Origin: HKCCE3408 sp039183205
Lineage (GTDB): Bacteria; Pseudomonadota; Alphaproteobacteria; Rhodobacterales; Rhodobacteraceae
Reading direction: 5' to 3'
Length of the DNA: 64,000 nt
Assembly (NCBI GenBank): GCA_039183205.1
Contig: JBCDBR010000014.1
Location: forward strand, 24,102 to 88,101
Shown here: positions 8,476-17,488 of the stretch, in pieces
How the letters are laid out: each line of letters starts with the position of its first letter
Numbering within the stretch: the first letter of the stretch is position 1
The notes under the pieces: model-generated
What the model saw: the letters and a program-made list of their open reading frames with translations, nothing else
Database searches by the model: none
Told to the model about the DNA's origin: nothing
Translations under genes and position numbers: made by a program

Positions 8476-8744
8476 CCGAAACGCCTGAGATCCGGCGCAA
8501 GCGCCTCTATATGCGCGCCACGCATCGCGGGATCAAAGAAATGGACATCATTATGGGCCATTGGGCCCGGGTGCGACTCGGCGCCGCAGACGCGGATTTG
8601 CTCGCAATTTTCGAAGAGCTCCTCGAAGAAAATGATCAAGACCTCTACCAATGGGTCTCTCAACAGGCGGTTCCACCCCTTAAATACAAGGGGATTGTGG
8701 CCGATCTGCGGGATTTAATGGACAAACGCAAAGACTTCGCGTGA
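8472..8744 (+). CDS. sdhE: Succinate dehydrogenase flavinylation factor SdhE
   Basis: A 90-aa SdhE/CptB (DUF339) protein that helps attach FAD covalently to SdhA. The diagnostic motif is RGIKEMD (RGxxE) at about residues 19-25, followed by the helical bundle ending YQWVSQQAVPPLKYKGIV. The length is normal. It is coupled to the preceding XRE regulator by a 4-bp overlap. The sdh genes are not in the window. Confidence 0.92.
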   Translation: MTETPEIRRKRLYMRATHRGIKEMDIIMGHWARVRLGAADADLLAIFEELLEENDQDLYQWVSQQAVPPLKYKGIVADLRDLMDKRKDFA

Positions 8745-8807
8745 AATTAACGCTATCTTGGGATTTTGCGGGCTAAGACGGCGCCGAGCGACTTTACGGA
8801 GCCGATT

Positions 8808-9305
8808 ATGAGTTTGCACGCCCCCCTTCAGGACGGGACCCGCCATGGCATGATTGCGGGCTACCTGGATACTCTCGCAATGGTGGAACGGCTGCATCGT
8901 CTCCTCCTCGACGTCATCAAGGATGAATTTGAACGGCTCGGCATGCTCGATATCAACGCCGTCCAAGCGCTTTTGTTGTTCAATATTGGTGACAACGAGG
9001 TCACCGCGGGTGAGCTCAAAAGCCGCGGCTATTATCAGGGCTCCAACGTGTCCTACAATCTCAAGAAACTGGTTGAGATGGGGTACATGCACCACCAAAG
9101 GTGCGAGATTGACCGCCGGTCCGTGCGGGTTCGGCTGACCGATAAAGGCCGCCAGGTGCGCGATGTGGTGAACGAACTATTCGCCCGCCATGCCGAAGGC
9201 CTGGAAAACAAGGGCGCAATGTCGACCGACGGTATGGACCAAGTCAACCACTTGCTCAAACGCGTCGAACGGTACTGGTCCGAACAGATCCGCTACATTT
9301 ACTGA
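8808..9305 (+). CDS. MarR-type winged-helix regulator (LdtR-like)
   Basis: A 165-aa winged-helix protein. The segment DINAVQALLLFNIGDNEVTA, then ELKSRGYYQGSNVSYNLKKL, is the HTH, and RRSVRVRLTDKGRQVRD is the wing. The pattern matches the MarR-like alphaproteobacterial group that includes LdtR of Liberibacter, a regulator linked to cell-wall transpeptidases; that link is from family knowledge only. The ATG at 8808 is preceded by ACGGAG. Its end overlaps by 7 bp the end of the convergent DUF6314 gene. Confidence 0.88.
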   Translation: MSLHAPLQDGTRHGMIAGYLDTLAMVERLHRLLLDVIKDEFERLGMLDINAVQALLLFNIGDNEVTAGELKSRGYYQGSNVSYNLKKLVEMGYMHHQRCEIDRRSVRVRLTDKGRQVRDVVNELFARHAEGLENKGAMSTDGMDQVNHLLKRVERYWSEQIRYIY

Positions 9306-9715
9306 TCCGGGCGAAAGTGGCTCTCGATCACCAGGTCCTTTCGCGGCCCGGTGACGGTCCAAATGCTTCGCCAACGCGGCCAGTCCGAAAAGTCATAAGC
9401 CACATCGTAAAGATCCGGCGGGCAGTTATGCCGCGCAGCCGGCGCGGCTTGGCTAAAATCGTGAAATGGTCGGCCATCGTCAAAGCTTACAACAAATCGC
9501 TCCCCGATCTGGCGCCAATGATAGACGCGATCCGCGCGCATCGGCGCTGCATCGCCAAACCGCAGCTGGCCTGTCTCCCGTTGGATCAAACCGCCATCGG
9601 GCCGCACTTGCCACATCGCGTGACCCGACAAGACCCCCGACACCCCTGCCCGACAATCGGCAATCTGGCGCGCAAGTCGCCAGGTGCCGACAAAATCGGC
9701 AAGCGTCAGCCGCAC
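9299..9715 (-). CDS. DUF6314 family protein
   Basis: A 138-aa protein from the GTG at 9715 (or 143 aa from ATG 9730). It shows the lipocalin-like pattern of DUF6314: LADFVGTWRLARQI at the start, an internal FGDAAPMRADRVYHWRQ strand region, FDDGRPFHDF, and a C-terminal WTVTGPRKDLVIESHFRP. I infer a small beta-barrel that binds something, but no function is known. It is divergent from purB and convergent with the MarR gene. The exact start is uncertain because no good ribosome binding site is seen. Confidence 0.75.
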   Translation of the reverse strand: MRLTLADFVGTWRLARQIADCRAGVSGVLSGHAMWQVRPDGGLIQRETGQLRFGDAAPMRADRVYHWRQIGERFVVSFDDGRPFHDFSQAAPAARHNCPPDLYDVAYDFSDWPRWRSIWTVTGPRKDLVIESHFRPDQ

Positions 9716-9912
9716 CGCAGCACAGCCCATACGGGTGCGCGAGGGGCCTGCCCCTCGCAAAGGCTATGCGCCGCCTGAGCAGACGCGCCAAGGATCGCCC
9801 CATCGGGGCGTGACGCGGCGCGTTGCGCCATCCTCGCGCCGATCGCGTCACCTTGCTTGTCCCGGTCCGCACCACGGCGTAAGACACCGCGACACCGACG
9901 CGAAGGCCCGCC

Positions 9913-11217
9913 ATGATCCCCCGCTATTCCCGCCCCGAGATGACATCGATTTGGACGCCCGAGACCAAGTTCTGCATCTGGTATGATATCGAAGCCCATG
10001 CGTGCGACGCCATGGCTGAGATCGGAATGATCCCTAAGGAAAACGCGGCCGCCGTCTGGACAGCCAAGGACGCCACCTTTGACGTCGCGCGCATCGACGA
10101 GATCGAGGCGATCACAAAACACGATGTCATCGCCTTTCTGACCCATCTGGCAGAAATCATCGGCGCCGATGCCGCGCGGTTTGTGCATCAAGGCATGACC
10201 TCGTCTGATGTGCTTGACACCTGCTTTAACATCCAGCTCACTCGTGCATCCGATATTCTGCTTGGCGATCTCGACGCCTTGCTTGCCGCGCTTCAGACCA
10301 GGGCGGAAGAGCACAAATATACCCTCCGCATCGGGCGGTCCCACGGCATCCATGCCGAGCCGCTGACCATGGGGCTCACTTTTGCGCGCTTTTTCGCAGA
10401 GATCAAACGCAACCGGACGCGGCTGGAAAGCGCGCGCGGCGAAATTGCCACGGGCGCCATCTCTGGCGCGGTCGGCACGTTTGCCAATATCGATCCCCGC
10501 GTTGAGGCCCATGTCTGCGCCCAACTTGGCCTCACGCCAGAACCGATATCGACCCAGATCATTCCGCGCGACCGGCATGCGATGTTCTTTGCCACATTGG
10601 GTGTCATCGCCAGTTCGGTGGAAAACATAGCCACCGAGATCCGCCACATGCAGCGCACCGAAATGCTTGAAGCCGAAGAGTTTTTCGCCAAGGGGCAAAA
10701 GGGCTCCAGTGCTATGCCGCATAAACGCAACCCGGTGCTGACGGAGAACCTCACAGGCCTTGCTCGGCTGGTTCGAAGCGCGGTCACGCCGGCACTCGAA
10801 AACGTGCCTTTGTGGCACGAACGCGACATCTCGCACAGCTCAGTCGAACGCATGATCGGCCCGGACGCGACCGTAACGCTCGATTTCGCGCTGAGCCGTC
10901 TGACCGGCGTGATCGAAAAGCTCGTAATTTATCCCGACAATATGATCAAAAACATGGATAAATTCCGCGGCTTGGTCCATTCGCAACGCGTCCTTCTGGC
11001 TCTCACACAGGCCGGTATCAGCCGAGAAGACGCCTATCTCCTGGTGCAGCGAAACGCGATGCGCGTATGGGAAGACGGCGCAGATTTCAAAACCGAATTG
11101 CTGGCCGATGACGAGGTGCGCGCAGCACTAAGTGACGCGGAAATCGATGAAAAATTCGATATGGCTTATCACACAAAGCATGTTGACACGATCTTCACCC
11201 GCGTCTTTGGCGCCTAA
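9913..11217 (+). CDS. purB: Adenylosuccinate lyase
   Basis: A 434-aa PurB. It cleaves SAICAR to AICAR and adenylosuccinate to AMP, releasing fumarate, in purine biosynthesis. The fumarase/aspartase-superfamily signature is GSSAMPHKRNP (about residues 262-272), and the catalytic regions HQGMTSSDVLDT and GRSHGIHAEPLT are present. The start MIPRYSRPEMTSIW is standard for this group. It is a stand-alone gene in this window, with about 200 bp to the divergent DUF6314 gene. Confidence 0.96.
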   Translation: MIPRYSRPEMTSIWTPETKFCIWYDIEAHACDAMAEIGMIPKENAAAVWTAKDATFDVARIDEIEAITKHDVIAFLTHLAEIIGADAARFVHQGMTSSDVLDTCFNIQLTRASDILLGDLDALLAALQTRAEEHKYTLRIGRSHGIHAEPLTMGLTFARFFAEIKRNRTRLESARGEIATGAISGAVGTFANIDPRVEAHVCAQLGLTPEPISTQIIPRDRHAMFFATLGVIASSVENIATEIRHMQRTEMLEAEEFFAKGQKGSSAMPHKRNPVLTENLTGLARLVRSAVTPALENVPLWHERDISHSSVERMIGPDATVTLDFALSRLTGVIEKLVIYPDNMIKNMDKFRGLVHSQRVLLALTQAGISREDAYLLVQRNAMRVWEDGADFKTELLADDEVRAALSDAEIDEKFDMAYHTKHVDTIFTRVFGA

Positions 11218-11473
11218 GCGGCAGGGCCGGTTCGACATGGCGCTTTCACCGTTGCCTCAATCGGCCCCAAACGCGGTTCCGAACGCGAGGCGGCTGCTGG
11301 CACGGATCTTCGATCACCAGGGCATCCGAGCATTCCGCTTCGTTGCCTATCCCGCTGAATTCCTAACGATTTCGCCCTAAATTCGCGACACGCAACCGCA
11401 CGTCCTGCAACTGTGCCTTAACGGCTTTCATGGGATTTGAACCCGTTGCGTTTGCGCTTTGGGGGCAAGTGAT

Positions 11474-12538
11474 ATGGATCAGATGGCGGCTGAGCGTCCG
11501 GGCGGCGCGCTCGATATGGCGGGGGCCGACACGCTCCCGGCGCGGCTGAGCCAAGGGCAAAAAGCCGCCGTGATCGTGCGATTGCTTTTGACCCAAGAGG
11601 TGCCGCTGCCGCTGGAGCGTTTGTCCGCGCGCCACCAACAGCAATTGGCGCAGCACATGACGACCATTCATCGCATCGATCGCCAAACGCTGGCCGAGGT
11701 CGTGGATGAGTTCGTCGATAGTTTGGACGGCGTTGGCTTGACCTTTCCACGTGGTCTGCCGGATGCGCTCGATATGCTGGAGCCCTATTTGTCCCCCGAT
11801 GCGCGCGGTGAATTGCGCGATGCCGCCGACAAAATGAACCGCGGTGATGCTTGGGATCGGTTAGGCGAGCTCGATATCGGTGAGTTGCTGCACCTGATCG
11901 AAGAAGAAGGCGCTGAGGTCTGCGCCATCTTGCTCTCAAAGCTCCCCGTCGCCAAAGCCGCTGAATTGCTGGCCAATCTGCCGGTGGAACGGGCCGAGGT
12001 CGTGGCGCATTCGGTGGCGCTGACGGGCTCGGTCGGGCCGCACACGGTGCATCGGATCGGCAAGGCGCTGATCTCGCAACTCGACGCACGTCCTGCGCCG
12101 GCATTCCGCGCCAATGCTGCCGATCGCGTAGGCCTCATCCTCAATGCCGCCACGCGCCGGATGCGCGAACAGATGCTCGAAGGCCTCGAAAGCCGCGATG
12201 CCGATTTTGCCGAGGCCGTGCGCCGGACCATCTTTACCTTCGATCACATCCCAGCCCGGGTCGATGCGGGCGATGTGGCCGCCATCATGCGCGCCGTCGA
12301 AGGCGACACGCTCAATCTCGCCTTGGCCGCCGCTTTCGACCAATTCCCCATCGCCGCCGATTTTGTGCTCGACAATATCTCCAAGCGCATGGCCGAGACC
12401 CTGCGCGAAGAAGCAATGGCGCTTGGCACGCCTGGCGAAGAAGAAGGCGAAGGCGCAATGACGGCCGTCATCACCGCGATCCGAGAACTCGAAGCCACGG
12501 GCCAGATTAAGCTGAAAGAACAGCAACCGGCGGAATAA
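11474..12538 (+). CDS. fliG: Flagellar motor switch protein FliG (orphan locus)
   Basis: A 354-aa FliG-like protein. FliG is the rotor subunit that meets the stator MotA and links the MS ring to FliM. Recognisable parts are LSQGQKAAVIVRLLL at the N-domain, the middle armadillo repeat (ILLSKLPVAKAAELLANLP), and the C-terminal domain (DNISKRMAETLREEAMALG, ending IRELEATGQIKL). The ATG at 11474 follows GGGGGCAAG; a TTG at 11459 is possible. No other flagellar gene is in the window, so it is separated from any flagellar cluster. The sequence is somewhat divergent in the middle domain. Confidence 0.82.
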   Translation: MDQMAAERPGGALDMAGADTLPARLSQGQKAAVIVRLLLTQEVPLPLERLSARHQQQLAQHMTTIHRIDRQTLAEVVDEFVDSLDGVGLTFPRGLPDALDMLEPYLSPDARGELRDAADKMNRGDAWDRLGELDIGELLHLIEEEGAEVCAILLSKLPVAKAAELLANLPVERAEVVAHSVALTGSVGPHTVHRIGKALISQLDARPAPAFRANAADRVGLILNAATRRMREQMLEGLESRDADFAEAVRRTIFTFDHIPARVDAGDVAAIMRAVEGDTLNLALAAAFDQFPIAADFVLDNISKRMAETLREEAMALGTPGEEEGEGAMTAVITAIRELEATGQIKLKEQQPAE

Positions 12539-12659
12539 CGCGCCTCCGGCACCGCCACACCGCGGCAGCACGCGCCGGCGAGGCGCCCCGCCTGACGGGG
12601 TGCACGAGCTGGCGCGTTCCCCCCTTCCCAGCCCCGCGCCATGCGCTAGGGTATGCGCC

Positions 12660-13670
12660 ATGGTCCTCAGCTTCACTGATCGGGGCATCTATTGCCCAGC
12701 CGCAGATGCTTACATCGACCCTTGGCGCCCGGTCCGCCGGGCGCTCATCACCCATGGCCATGCCGATCACGCCCGCGCCGGTCACGACGCCTATCTCGCA
12801 ACCGAAACAGCCGCGCCGGTCCTGCGCCATAGGCTCGGCGCGATCACGCTCGATACCATCGCCTATGGGACCCGCCAACGGATCGGGGACGCCACGATCT
12901 CCTTCCATCCCGCAGGCCATGTGCCGGGCTCCGCACAAATCAGGGTCGAAGTTGCCGGCGAGGTCTGGGTCGTCTCAGGCGATTACAAAACCGTGCCGGA
13001 TGGGCTATCGGAGGCCTTTGAGCCCGTGCCGTGCCACGCCTTTATCACCGAAAGCACGTTTGGTCTGCCAATTTACACCTGGCCCGATCCGGCAGAGCTC
13101 GCACGCGATCTGAATGCGTGGTGGGCCGGAAATGCCGCGCAAGGGCGGTCCTCGGTGCTGGGGTGCTACAGCCTAGGCAAGGCGCAGCGCGTCTTGCAGA
13201 TGCTCGATCCGACCATCGGCCCGATTTTGACCCATGGCGCCATCGAAAACACCAATGCGGTGCTGCGCGCACAAGGCCTGTCCCTGCCCGATACGGTCCA
13301 GGTGACGCCCGATCTCGACGTCAAAGCCGTTCCAGGCGCGATGATCGTTGCCCCGCCATCGGCCCTGGGATCGGCTTGGATGCGTAGATTTGGCAATGCC
13401 GCGACCGGGATCGCGTCCGGGTGGATGCGACTGCGCGGTGTGCGCCGCCGGCGCGCCGCGGATCGGGGCTTTGTAATTTCCGACCACGCCGATTGGCCCG
13501 GGCTGAACGCAGCCATTGCCGCTACGGGTGCGGAAAAGGTCTTTGTCACCCATGGCTACACAGCGCAATTTGCCCGCTGGCTGGACATGCAGGGCTATCA
13601 GGCCGGCATCGTGAACACAGACTTTACCGGTGAAAGCCTGGACGCTGCCGATGCGGACGTCGCGCCATGA
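12660..13670 (+). CDS. Ligase-associated DNA exonuclease (MBL fold, beta-CASP)
   Basis: A 336-aa metallo-beta-lactamase-fold nuclease of the family encoded next to bacterial ATP-dependent DNA ligases. The metal motif is THGHADHARAGH near residues 29-40, followed by FHPAGHVPGSAQIRV and YKTVPDG. The C-terminal part includes ISDHADWPGL and FVTHGYTAQFARWL, which are typical beta-CASP motifs. The ATG at 12660 fits the family start. The ligase starts 67 bp downstream, so the two form a repair operon. The Lhr-like helicase often found with them is absent. Confidence 0.93.
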   Translation: MVLSFTDRGIYCPAADAYIDPWRPVRRALITHGHADHARAGHDAYLATETAAPVLRHRLGAITLDTIAYGTRQRIGDATISFHPAGHVPGSAQIRVEVAGEVWVVSGDYKTVPDGLSEAFEPVPCHAFITESTFGLPIYTWPDPAELARDLNAWWAGNAAQGRSSVLGCYSLGKAQRVLQMLDPTIGPILTHGAIENTNAVLRAQGLSLPDTVQVTPDLDVKAVPGAMIVAPPSALGSAWMRRFGNAATGIASGWMRLRGVRRRRAADRGFVISDHADWPGLNAAIAATGAEKVFVTHGYTAQFARWLDMQGYQAGIVNTDFTGESLDAADADVAP

Positions 13671-13737
13671 CGCCCACTGCACCGCGCCATACCGGCCCGC
13701 TCTGCCAGCCGATGCCTCCGAGCCGAGGGCGCCCGGC

Positions 13738-15330
13738 ATGAAACGCTTCGCCGCACTCTTTACGGAGCTCGATCAGACCACCAAGACACGTGTCAAAGTC
13801 GCGGCGATGGCATCCTATTTCCGGACGGCGCCAGAGGCGGATAAATTGTGGTGCATCGCGCTGCTTTCCGGACGCCGACCCCGACGGCTCATCACCACGA
13901 CAAAGCTGCGCGAATGGGCTGCTGAACGGGCCGGCATCCCCGATTGGCTCTTTGACGAATGTTATCCCGTGGTCGGCGATCTGTCGGAGACAATCGCGCT
14001 CATTCTGCCGCCAGCCGATCGCAGTGATGCCGCAACGCTTGCCGATACGATCGCCGCCTTGCGCGCGCTCGACAGCGCGGACGAGGAGACCCGAAAGGCG
14101 CATGTTCTGGCCGCCTGGGATCGGCTGGACGCGACAGAACGGCTTGTTTTCAACAAGTTATTGACCGGAGGATGGCGCATGGGCGTCAGCCAAAAACTCA
14201 TGACCCGGGCGTTGTCGCAGGCCACCGGCATTGATGAGCCGGACCTCACCCACCGGCTGATGGGCGATTGGACGCCCGATAGCGTGAGCTGGGCCAGTCT
14301 GATCGAAGCGCCCGATCCGACGGCCGATCTCTCACGCCCCTATCCGTTTTATCTTGCCTATCAGATCGAGGCAGAGCCCGAGACGCTCGGGCCGGTCTCT
14401 GACTGGATCGCCGAACGAAAATGGGATGGTATCCGCGGGCAACTGATCTTACGCGGCGGCGCGCATTACCTCTGGTCCCGCGGCGAGGAATTGATCACGG
14501 AGCGCTTTCCCGAGATCGCGCGCGCGAAGGACTTTCTACCGCCCGGAACAGTTATTGACGGCGAGGTTTTAGCCTATGCCGACAACGCCCCGTTGCCCTT
14601 TGCCCGCTTGCAACCGCGCATCGGGCGCAAAGTCGTTCCCAAGACACTTCTAAAAGAAGCGCCGGTCGTTTTGATGGCCTATGACCTTTTGGAGTGGAAC
14701 GGTCAGGACATTCGTCAAGACCCACTTGAAGATCGACGTGCAACTCTCTCGGAAATCGTCAAAAATTTACCAACGGAGGCCAGCGTGATCCTGTCGCCTG
14801 AAGTTCTGGCACAAGATTGGCAGGGCCTCACCGCGGCGCGCGCGGAAAGCCGTGATCTCGGCGCCGAAGGGCTGATGCTGAAACGTCGCAACGCGCCCTA
14901 TCTGACCGGACGGAAGAAGGGCGATTGGTGGAAATGGAAGGTCGATCCCCTGACTATCGACGCTGTGATGATCTATGCGCAGGCCGGATCGGGGCGCCGG
15001 GCGACGTTGTACACGGATTTCACGTTTGCCGTTTGGAAAGATGACAGCCTTATTCCCTTCACCAAAGCCTATTCCGGTCTGACCGACGCCGAATTTCGCG
15101 AAATCACCGCTTGGGTGCGCAAAAATACCCTCGAACGCTACGGGCCGGTGCGCGCGGTCACGCCGCACCATGTCTTCGAGATCGCCTTTGAAGGCATCCA
15201 GAAAAGCACGCGTCACAAATCGGGCGTCGCGCTTCGGTTTCCGCGTATGGCGCGCTGGCGGAAGGACAAGCCGGTATCTGAGGCCAACACGTTTGCCGAT
15301 CTTCAGACCATGCTCGCCACATATGGCTAA
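13738..15330 (+). CDS. ATP-dependent DNA ligase (Lhr/exonuclease-associated type)
   Basis: A 530-aa ATP-dependent DNA ligase of the type NCBI names cisplatin damage response ligase. The adenylated lysine is in ERKWDGIRGQ (motif I, near residue 226). Motif IIIa/IV is GAEGLMLKRRNAPYLTGRKK, and motif V is WWKWKVDP. An N-terminal helical DNA-binding domain (1-200) precedes the catalytic core, and the C-terminal OB-fold part ends the protein. It probably works with the upstream exonuclease in DNA end processing, alongside the NAD-dependent LigA. Confidence 0.94.
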   Translation: MKRFAALFTELDQTTKTRVKVAAMASYFRTAPEADKLWCIALLSGRRPRRLITTTKLREWAAERAGIPDWLFDECYPVVGDLSETIALILPPADRSDAATLADTIAALRALDSADEETRKAHVLAAWDRLDATERLVFNKLLTGGWRMGVSQKLMTRALSQATGIDEPDLTHRLMGDWTPDSVSWASLIEAPDPTADLSRPYPFYLAYQIEAEPETLGPVSDWIAERKWDGIRGQLILRGGAHYLWSRGEELITERFPEIARAKDFLPPGTVIDGEVLAYADNAPLPFARLQPRIGRKVVPKTLLKEAPVVLMAYDLLEWNGQDIRQDPLEDRRATLSEIVKNLPTEASVILSPEVLAQDWQGLTAARAESRDLGAEGLMLKRRNAPYLTGRKKGDWWKWKVDPLTIDAVMIYAQAGSGRRATLYTDFTFAVWKDDSLIPFTKAYSGLTDAEFREITAWVRKNTLERYGPVRAVTPHHVFEIAFEGIQKSTRHKSGVALRFPRMARWRKDKPVSEANTFADLQTMLATYG

Positions 15331-15402
15331 TCGAATGGCCACCTATCTGCCTGCGGCAGCATGCCCCGTGCCAGCGGCACCGCATTCGCTATCTTATCCC
15401 CT

Positions 15403-15792
15403 ATGACGATGCTCGCGCTTCTTCTGACGGCTGCCCTCTTCGGTGGTATGGTATTTTTCTCGGCCGGCTTTGCCCCGGTTTTATTCGCGCAATTGCCCAT
15501 CGCTGAGGTGCGCCCGATTTTGCGCGGCACCTTTCCGTATTACTATTTGGCGGTGATTGCCCTCGCGGCATTGTCTGGCCTAGCCGCGTTCTTCGTTTCG
15601 GTCTTGGCCGGGATGCTCTTGGCCGCGATTGCGCTATCGACAGCCTATGCCCGGCAAATTCTCATGCCCCGCATCAACGCGGCCAGCGATGCCGAGGACC
15701 AGACGCAATTCAAGCGGCTGCATGGCGCGTCCGTTGTGCTGCAACTCATCCAGATCGGCCTGGCCGGCTGGGCGCTTGTGGCGCTAAGTTAG
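15403..15792 (+). CDS. DUF4149 membrane protein
   Basis: A 129-aa protein with four hydrophobic helices, of DUF4149 type. The N-terminal helix has GGMVFFSAGFAPVLFA, then the periplasmic-side segment PILRGTFPYYYL, and the C-terminal pair ends HGASVVLQLIQIGLAGWALV. The conserved YARQILMPRIN with acidic residues between helices 3 and 4 fits the family. The function is unknown. It follows the ligase by 72 bp and could be read through from it. An ATG at 15409 is an alternative start. Confidence 0.82.
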   Translation: MTMLALLLTAALFGGMVFFSAGFAPVLFAQLPIAEVRPILRGTFPYYYLAVIALAALSGLAAFFVSVLAGMLLAAIALSTAYARQILMPRINAASDAEDQTQFKRLHGASVVLQLIQIGLAGWALVALS

Positions 15793-16153
15793 CGTATCGG
15801 ATGCGATCTCGTCGGTCCGCCCTCTTGCGCTCTGATCGATCTGCGAGGTCAGGCGCCCGCCCGACCCTTGCAATTCAGCCGGTCAGAGGTGCCTCGGACC
15901 AGTCGGCATTCAATGACCGACATTCCATAGTCTGGACCATCGACAATCCTGCCTGCGCTGAAAGTCTTGGTCAGAAGAGTGATTAGCTGGCTCCGATATC
16001 CGCCCGCGCAGACAAACCAGAGACAGGGATGCAAGGCCCGCCACCGCCACGACCTGCCGCAAAAAACCGAGGCAGATCGCCCTTCGCACGAAAGGACGGT
16101 CTGGGAAAGCAAGGCTAAGGCGAAAAACGGGTCATCGGGCAACCCGTTCCCCG
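15793..16153. other. Intergenic region with possible broken small gene
   Basis: This 361 bp gap separates two convergent genes. On the minus strand, one frame from GTG 16089 gives a basic start and a hydrophobic signal-like helix (FLRQVVAVAGLASLSLVCL) ending at 15910. A second frame gives a protein-like tail (GPDYGMSVIECRLVRG and onwards) ending at 15849. The two could be halves of one small secreted-protein gene split by a frameshift. No intact gene or clear terminator is visible. Confidence 0.25.
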
Positions 16154-16933
16154 CTATGCAACCGCGCTCACGGGCATGGGGCGTTTGCCATCCCGCCATG
16201 CCTGCGCAGCGGTGCCAAACTCTTCGAACAGCGGCTTTGACACTGGATCAGCACCGGCTTCATACTCGGCATGCCATTGAACCGACAAGGTAAATCCAGG
16301 CGCGCCATCGATATAGATGGCCTCCGCCGTCCCGTCTGGGGCAATACCATCAACGATCACCCGGGGGCCCGCCTCTTTGATGCCTTGCCCGTGTAGCGTG
16401 TTGGTCATCACCGTGCTGCGGCCCATCAAACGGTGAAATGGCCCGCCTTCGGTAAAGTTAACCTCATGGCGCAATGCGAACTTTTCTTCGATGGTTCCAT
16501 CGGGCGGCATACGGTGGTTCATCCGGCCCGGCAGATCCCTGATCTCGGGGTGAAGACTGCTTTCAAAGGCGACCGCCACCTCCTGAAATCCACGGCAAAG
16601 GCCCAAAATCGGCTGGCCGCGCGCCACGCAGGCGCGGATCAGCGGCAAGGTGAGCCCGTCGCGCAAGCGATCGAACGTGCCATGGGCTTCGGTCTCGGCC
16701 TCGCCGTATTCCTCAGGGTGCACATTTGGCCGCCCGCCGGTGAAGACAAACCCCGCGCAGCTTTCGAGGACGTCTTCAAGCGGCGCCAAGGCCGGATCGG
16801 CCGGAACGATAAGCGGAAGCGCATTCGCCACCGACGCCACCGCATCAAGGTTCATACGACCCGCGGCCTGGGTTTCATACTGATCGTTGATCAAATGGCG
16901 GTTGCCGATTATGCCGATCACTGGGCGCGCCAT
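16154..16933 (-). CDS. Gamma-glutamyl-gamma-aminobutyrate hydrolase family (peptidase C26)
   Basis: A 259-aa class I glutamine amidotransferase-like hydrolase. The nucleophile cysteine is in ILGLCRGFQEVAVA, preceded by the FVFTGGRPNVHP oxyanion region. The catalytic His and Glu are in SVQWHAEYEAG. This matches PuuD-type enzymes that remove glutamate from gamma-glutamyl-GABA in putrescine degradation, although family members act on several gamma-glutamyl compounds. No other putrescine genes are adjacent, so the substrate is open. Confidence 0.9.
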   Translation of the reverse strand: MARPVIGIIGNRHLINDQYETQAAGRMNLDAVASVANALPLIVPADPALAPLEDVLESCAGFVFTGGRPNVHPEEYGEAETEAHGTFDRLRDGLTLPLIRACVARGQPILGLCRGFQEVAVAFESSLHPEIRDLPGRMNHRMPPDGTIEEKFALRHEVNFTEGGPFHRLMGRSTVMTNTLHGQGIKEAGPRVIVDGIAPDGTAEAIYIDGAPGFTLSVQWHAEYEAGADPVSKPLFEEFGTAAQAWRDGKRPMPVSAVA

Positions 16934-17104
16934 GATATCTCCGTTTGCAGCCTTATCGCCTTAGTCTAGGTGTCTTAAGCAAAGGCGAAAAGGCCGCTCT
17001 GCGCGAAGACTGCCCTGCATTCCTGCACATGCCGCTAAATTGGGCAACCAAGTTGCGCCGTGAGATACGTTGTGAACAGCGACGCGAACCGAACGCGGCG
17101 GGCC

Positions 17105-17488
17105 TTAATCGGGCAGCCGTGCGGTGACCTCGATTTCGATTTTCATCCGCGGGTCTTGCAAGCCCGCTGAGATCATCGTCGCGGCCGGCATCGCACGGCC
17201 CAGCCATCGGCTTGTGATTGGCCAGCATGCCTCCCAGTCTTCGGGGTTGGGGACGATATAAGTGACGCGCACAACCTGATCGATAGACGCCCCAGCCTGT
17301 GACAGGGCCGCTTCGATGTTACGGAACGTTTGTTCGCATTGGGCAACGACATCGTCGGAGATTTCCATCGTGGCGTAGTCGAAACCCGTTGTGCCGGCGA
17401 CAAAGACCCAGCCATCTTCGATCACCGCCCGGGAATAGCCGATCGTGGCTTCAAACTCAGACCCGGAAGAGACCCGCCCAGGCTTCAT
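17105..17488 (-). CDS. RidA-family protein
   Basis: A 127-aa YjgF/YER057c/UK114 (RidA) protein. This family hydrolyses reactive enamines/imines from PLP enzymes or acts as related deaminases. It has the FVAGTTGFDYATMEI strand, a conserved glycine-rich core, and the terminal region MISAGLQDPRMKIEIEVTA, in which the family's substrate arginine (R in DPRMKIE) is present. It overlaps the upstream glcG-like gene by 4 bp and is probably the last gene of the malate synthase operon. Confidence 0.9.
   Translation of the reverse strand: MKPGRVSSGSEFEATIGYSRAVIEDGWVFVAGTTGFDYATMEISDDVVAQCEQTFRNIEAALSQAGASIDQVVRVTYIVPNPEDWEACWPITSRWLGRAMPAATMISAGLQDPRMKIEIEVTARLPD

Noticed and set aside
11132..11380. 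A small rightward reading frame overlapping the purB 3' end
   Set aside because: It overlaps purB in another frame, and its product has no domain-like pattern.
11432..11444. A tRNA T-arm-like string (GGGTTCAAATCCC on the minus strand)
   Set aside because: No matching acceptor stem, anticodon arm or D-arm follows in the expected positions, and the fliG start is about 30 bp away. It is probably chance.
12600..13740. A frameshift joining the exonuclease and ligase genes
   Set aside because: The ligase frame overlaps the exonuclease end only in upstream codons that do not match the family. The ligase has its own good ATG at 13738.
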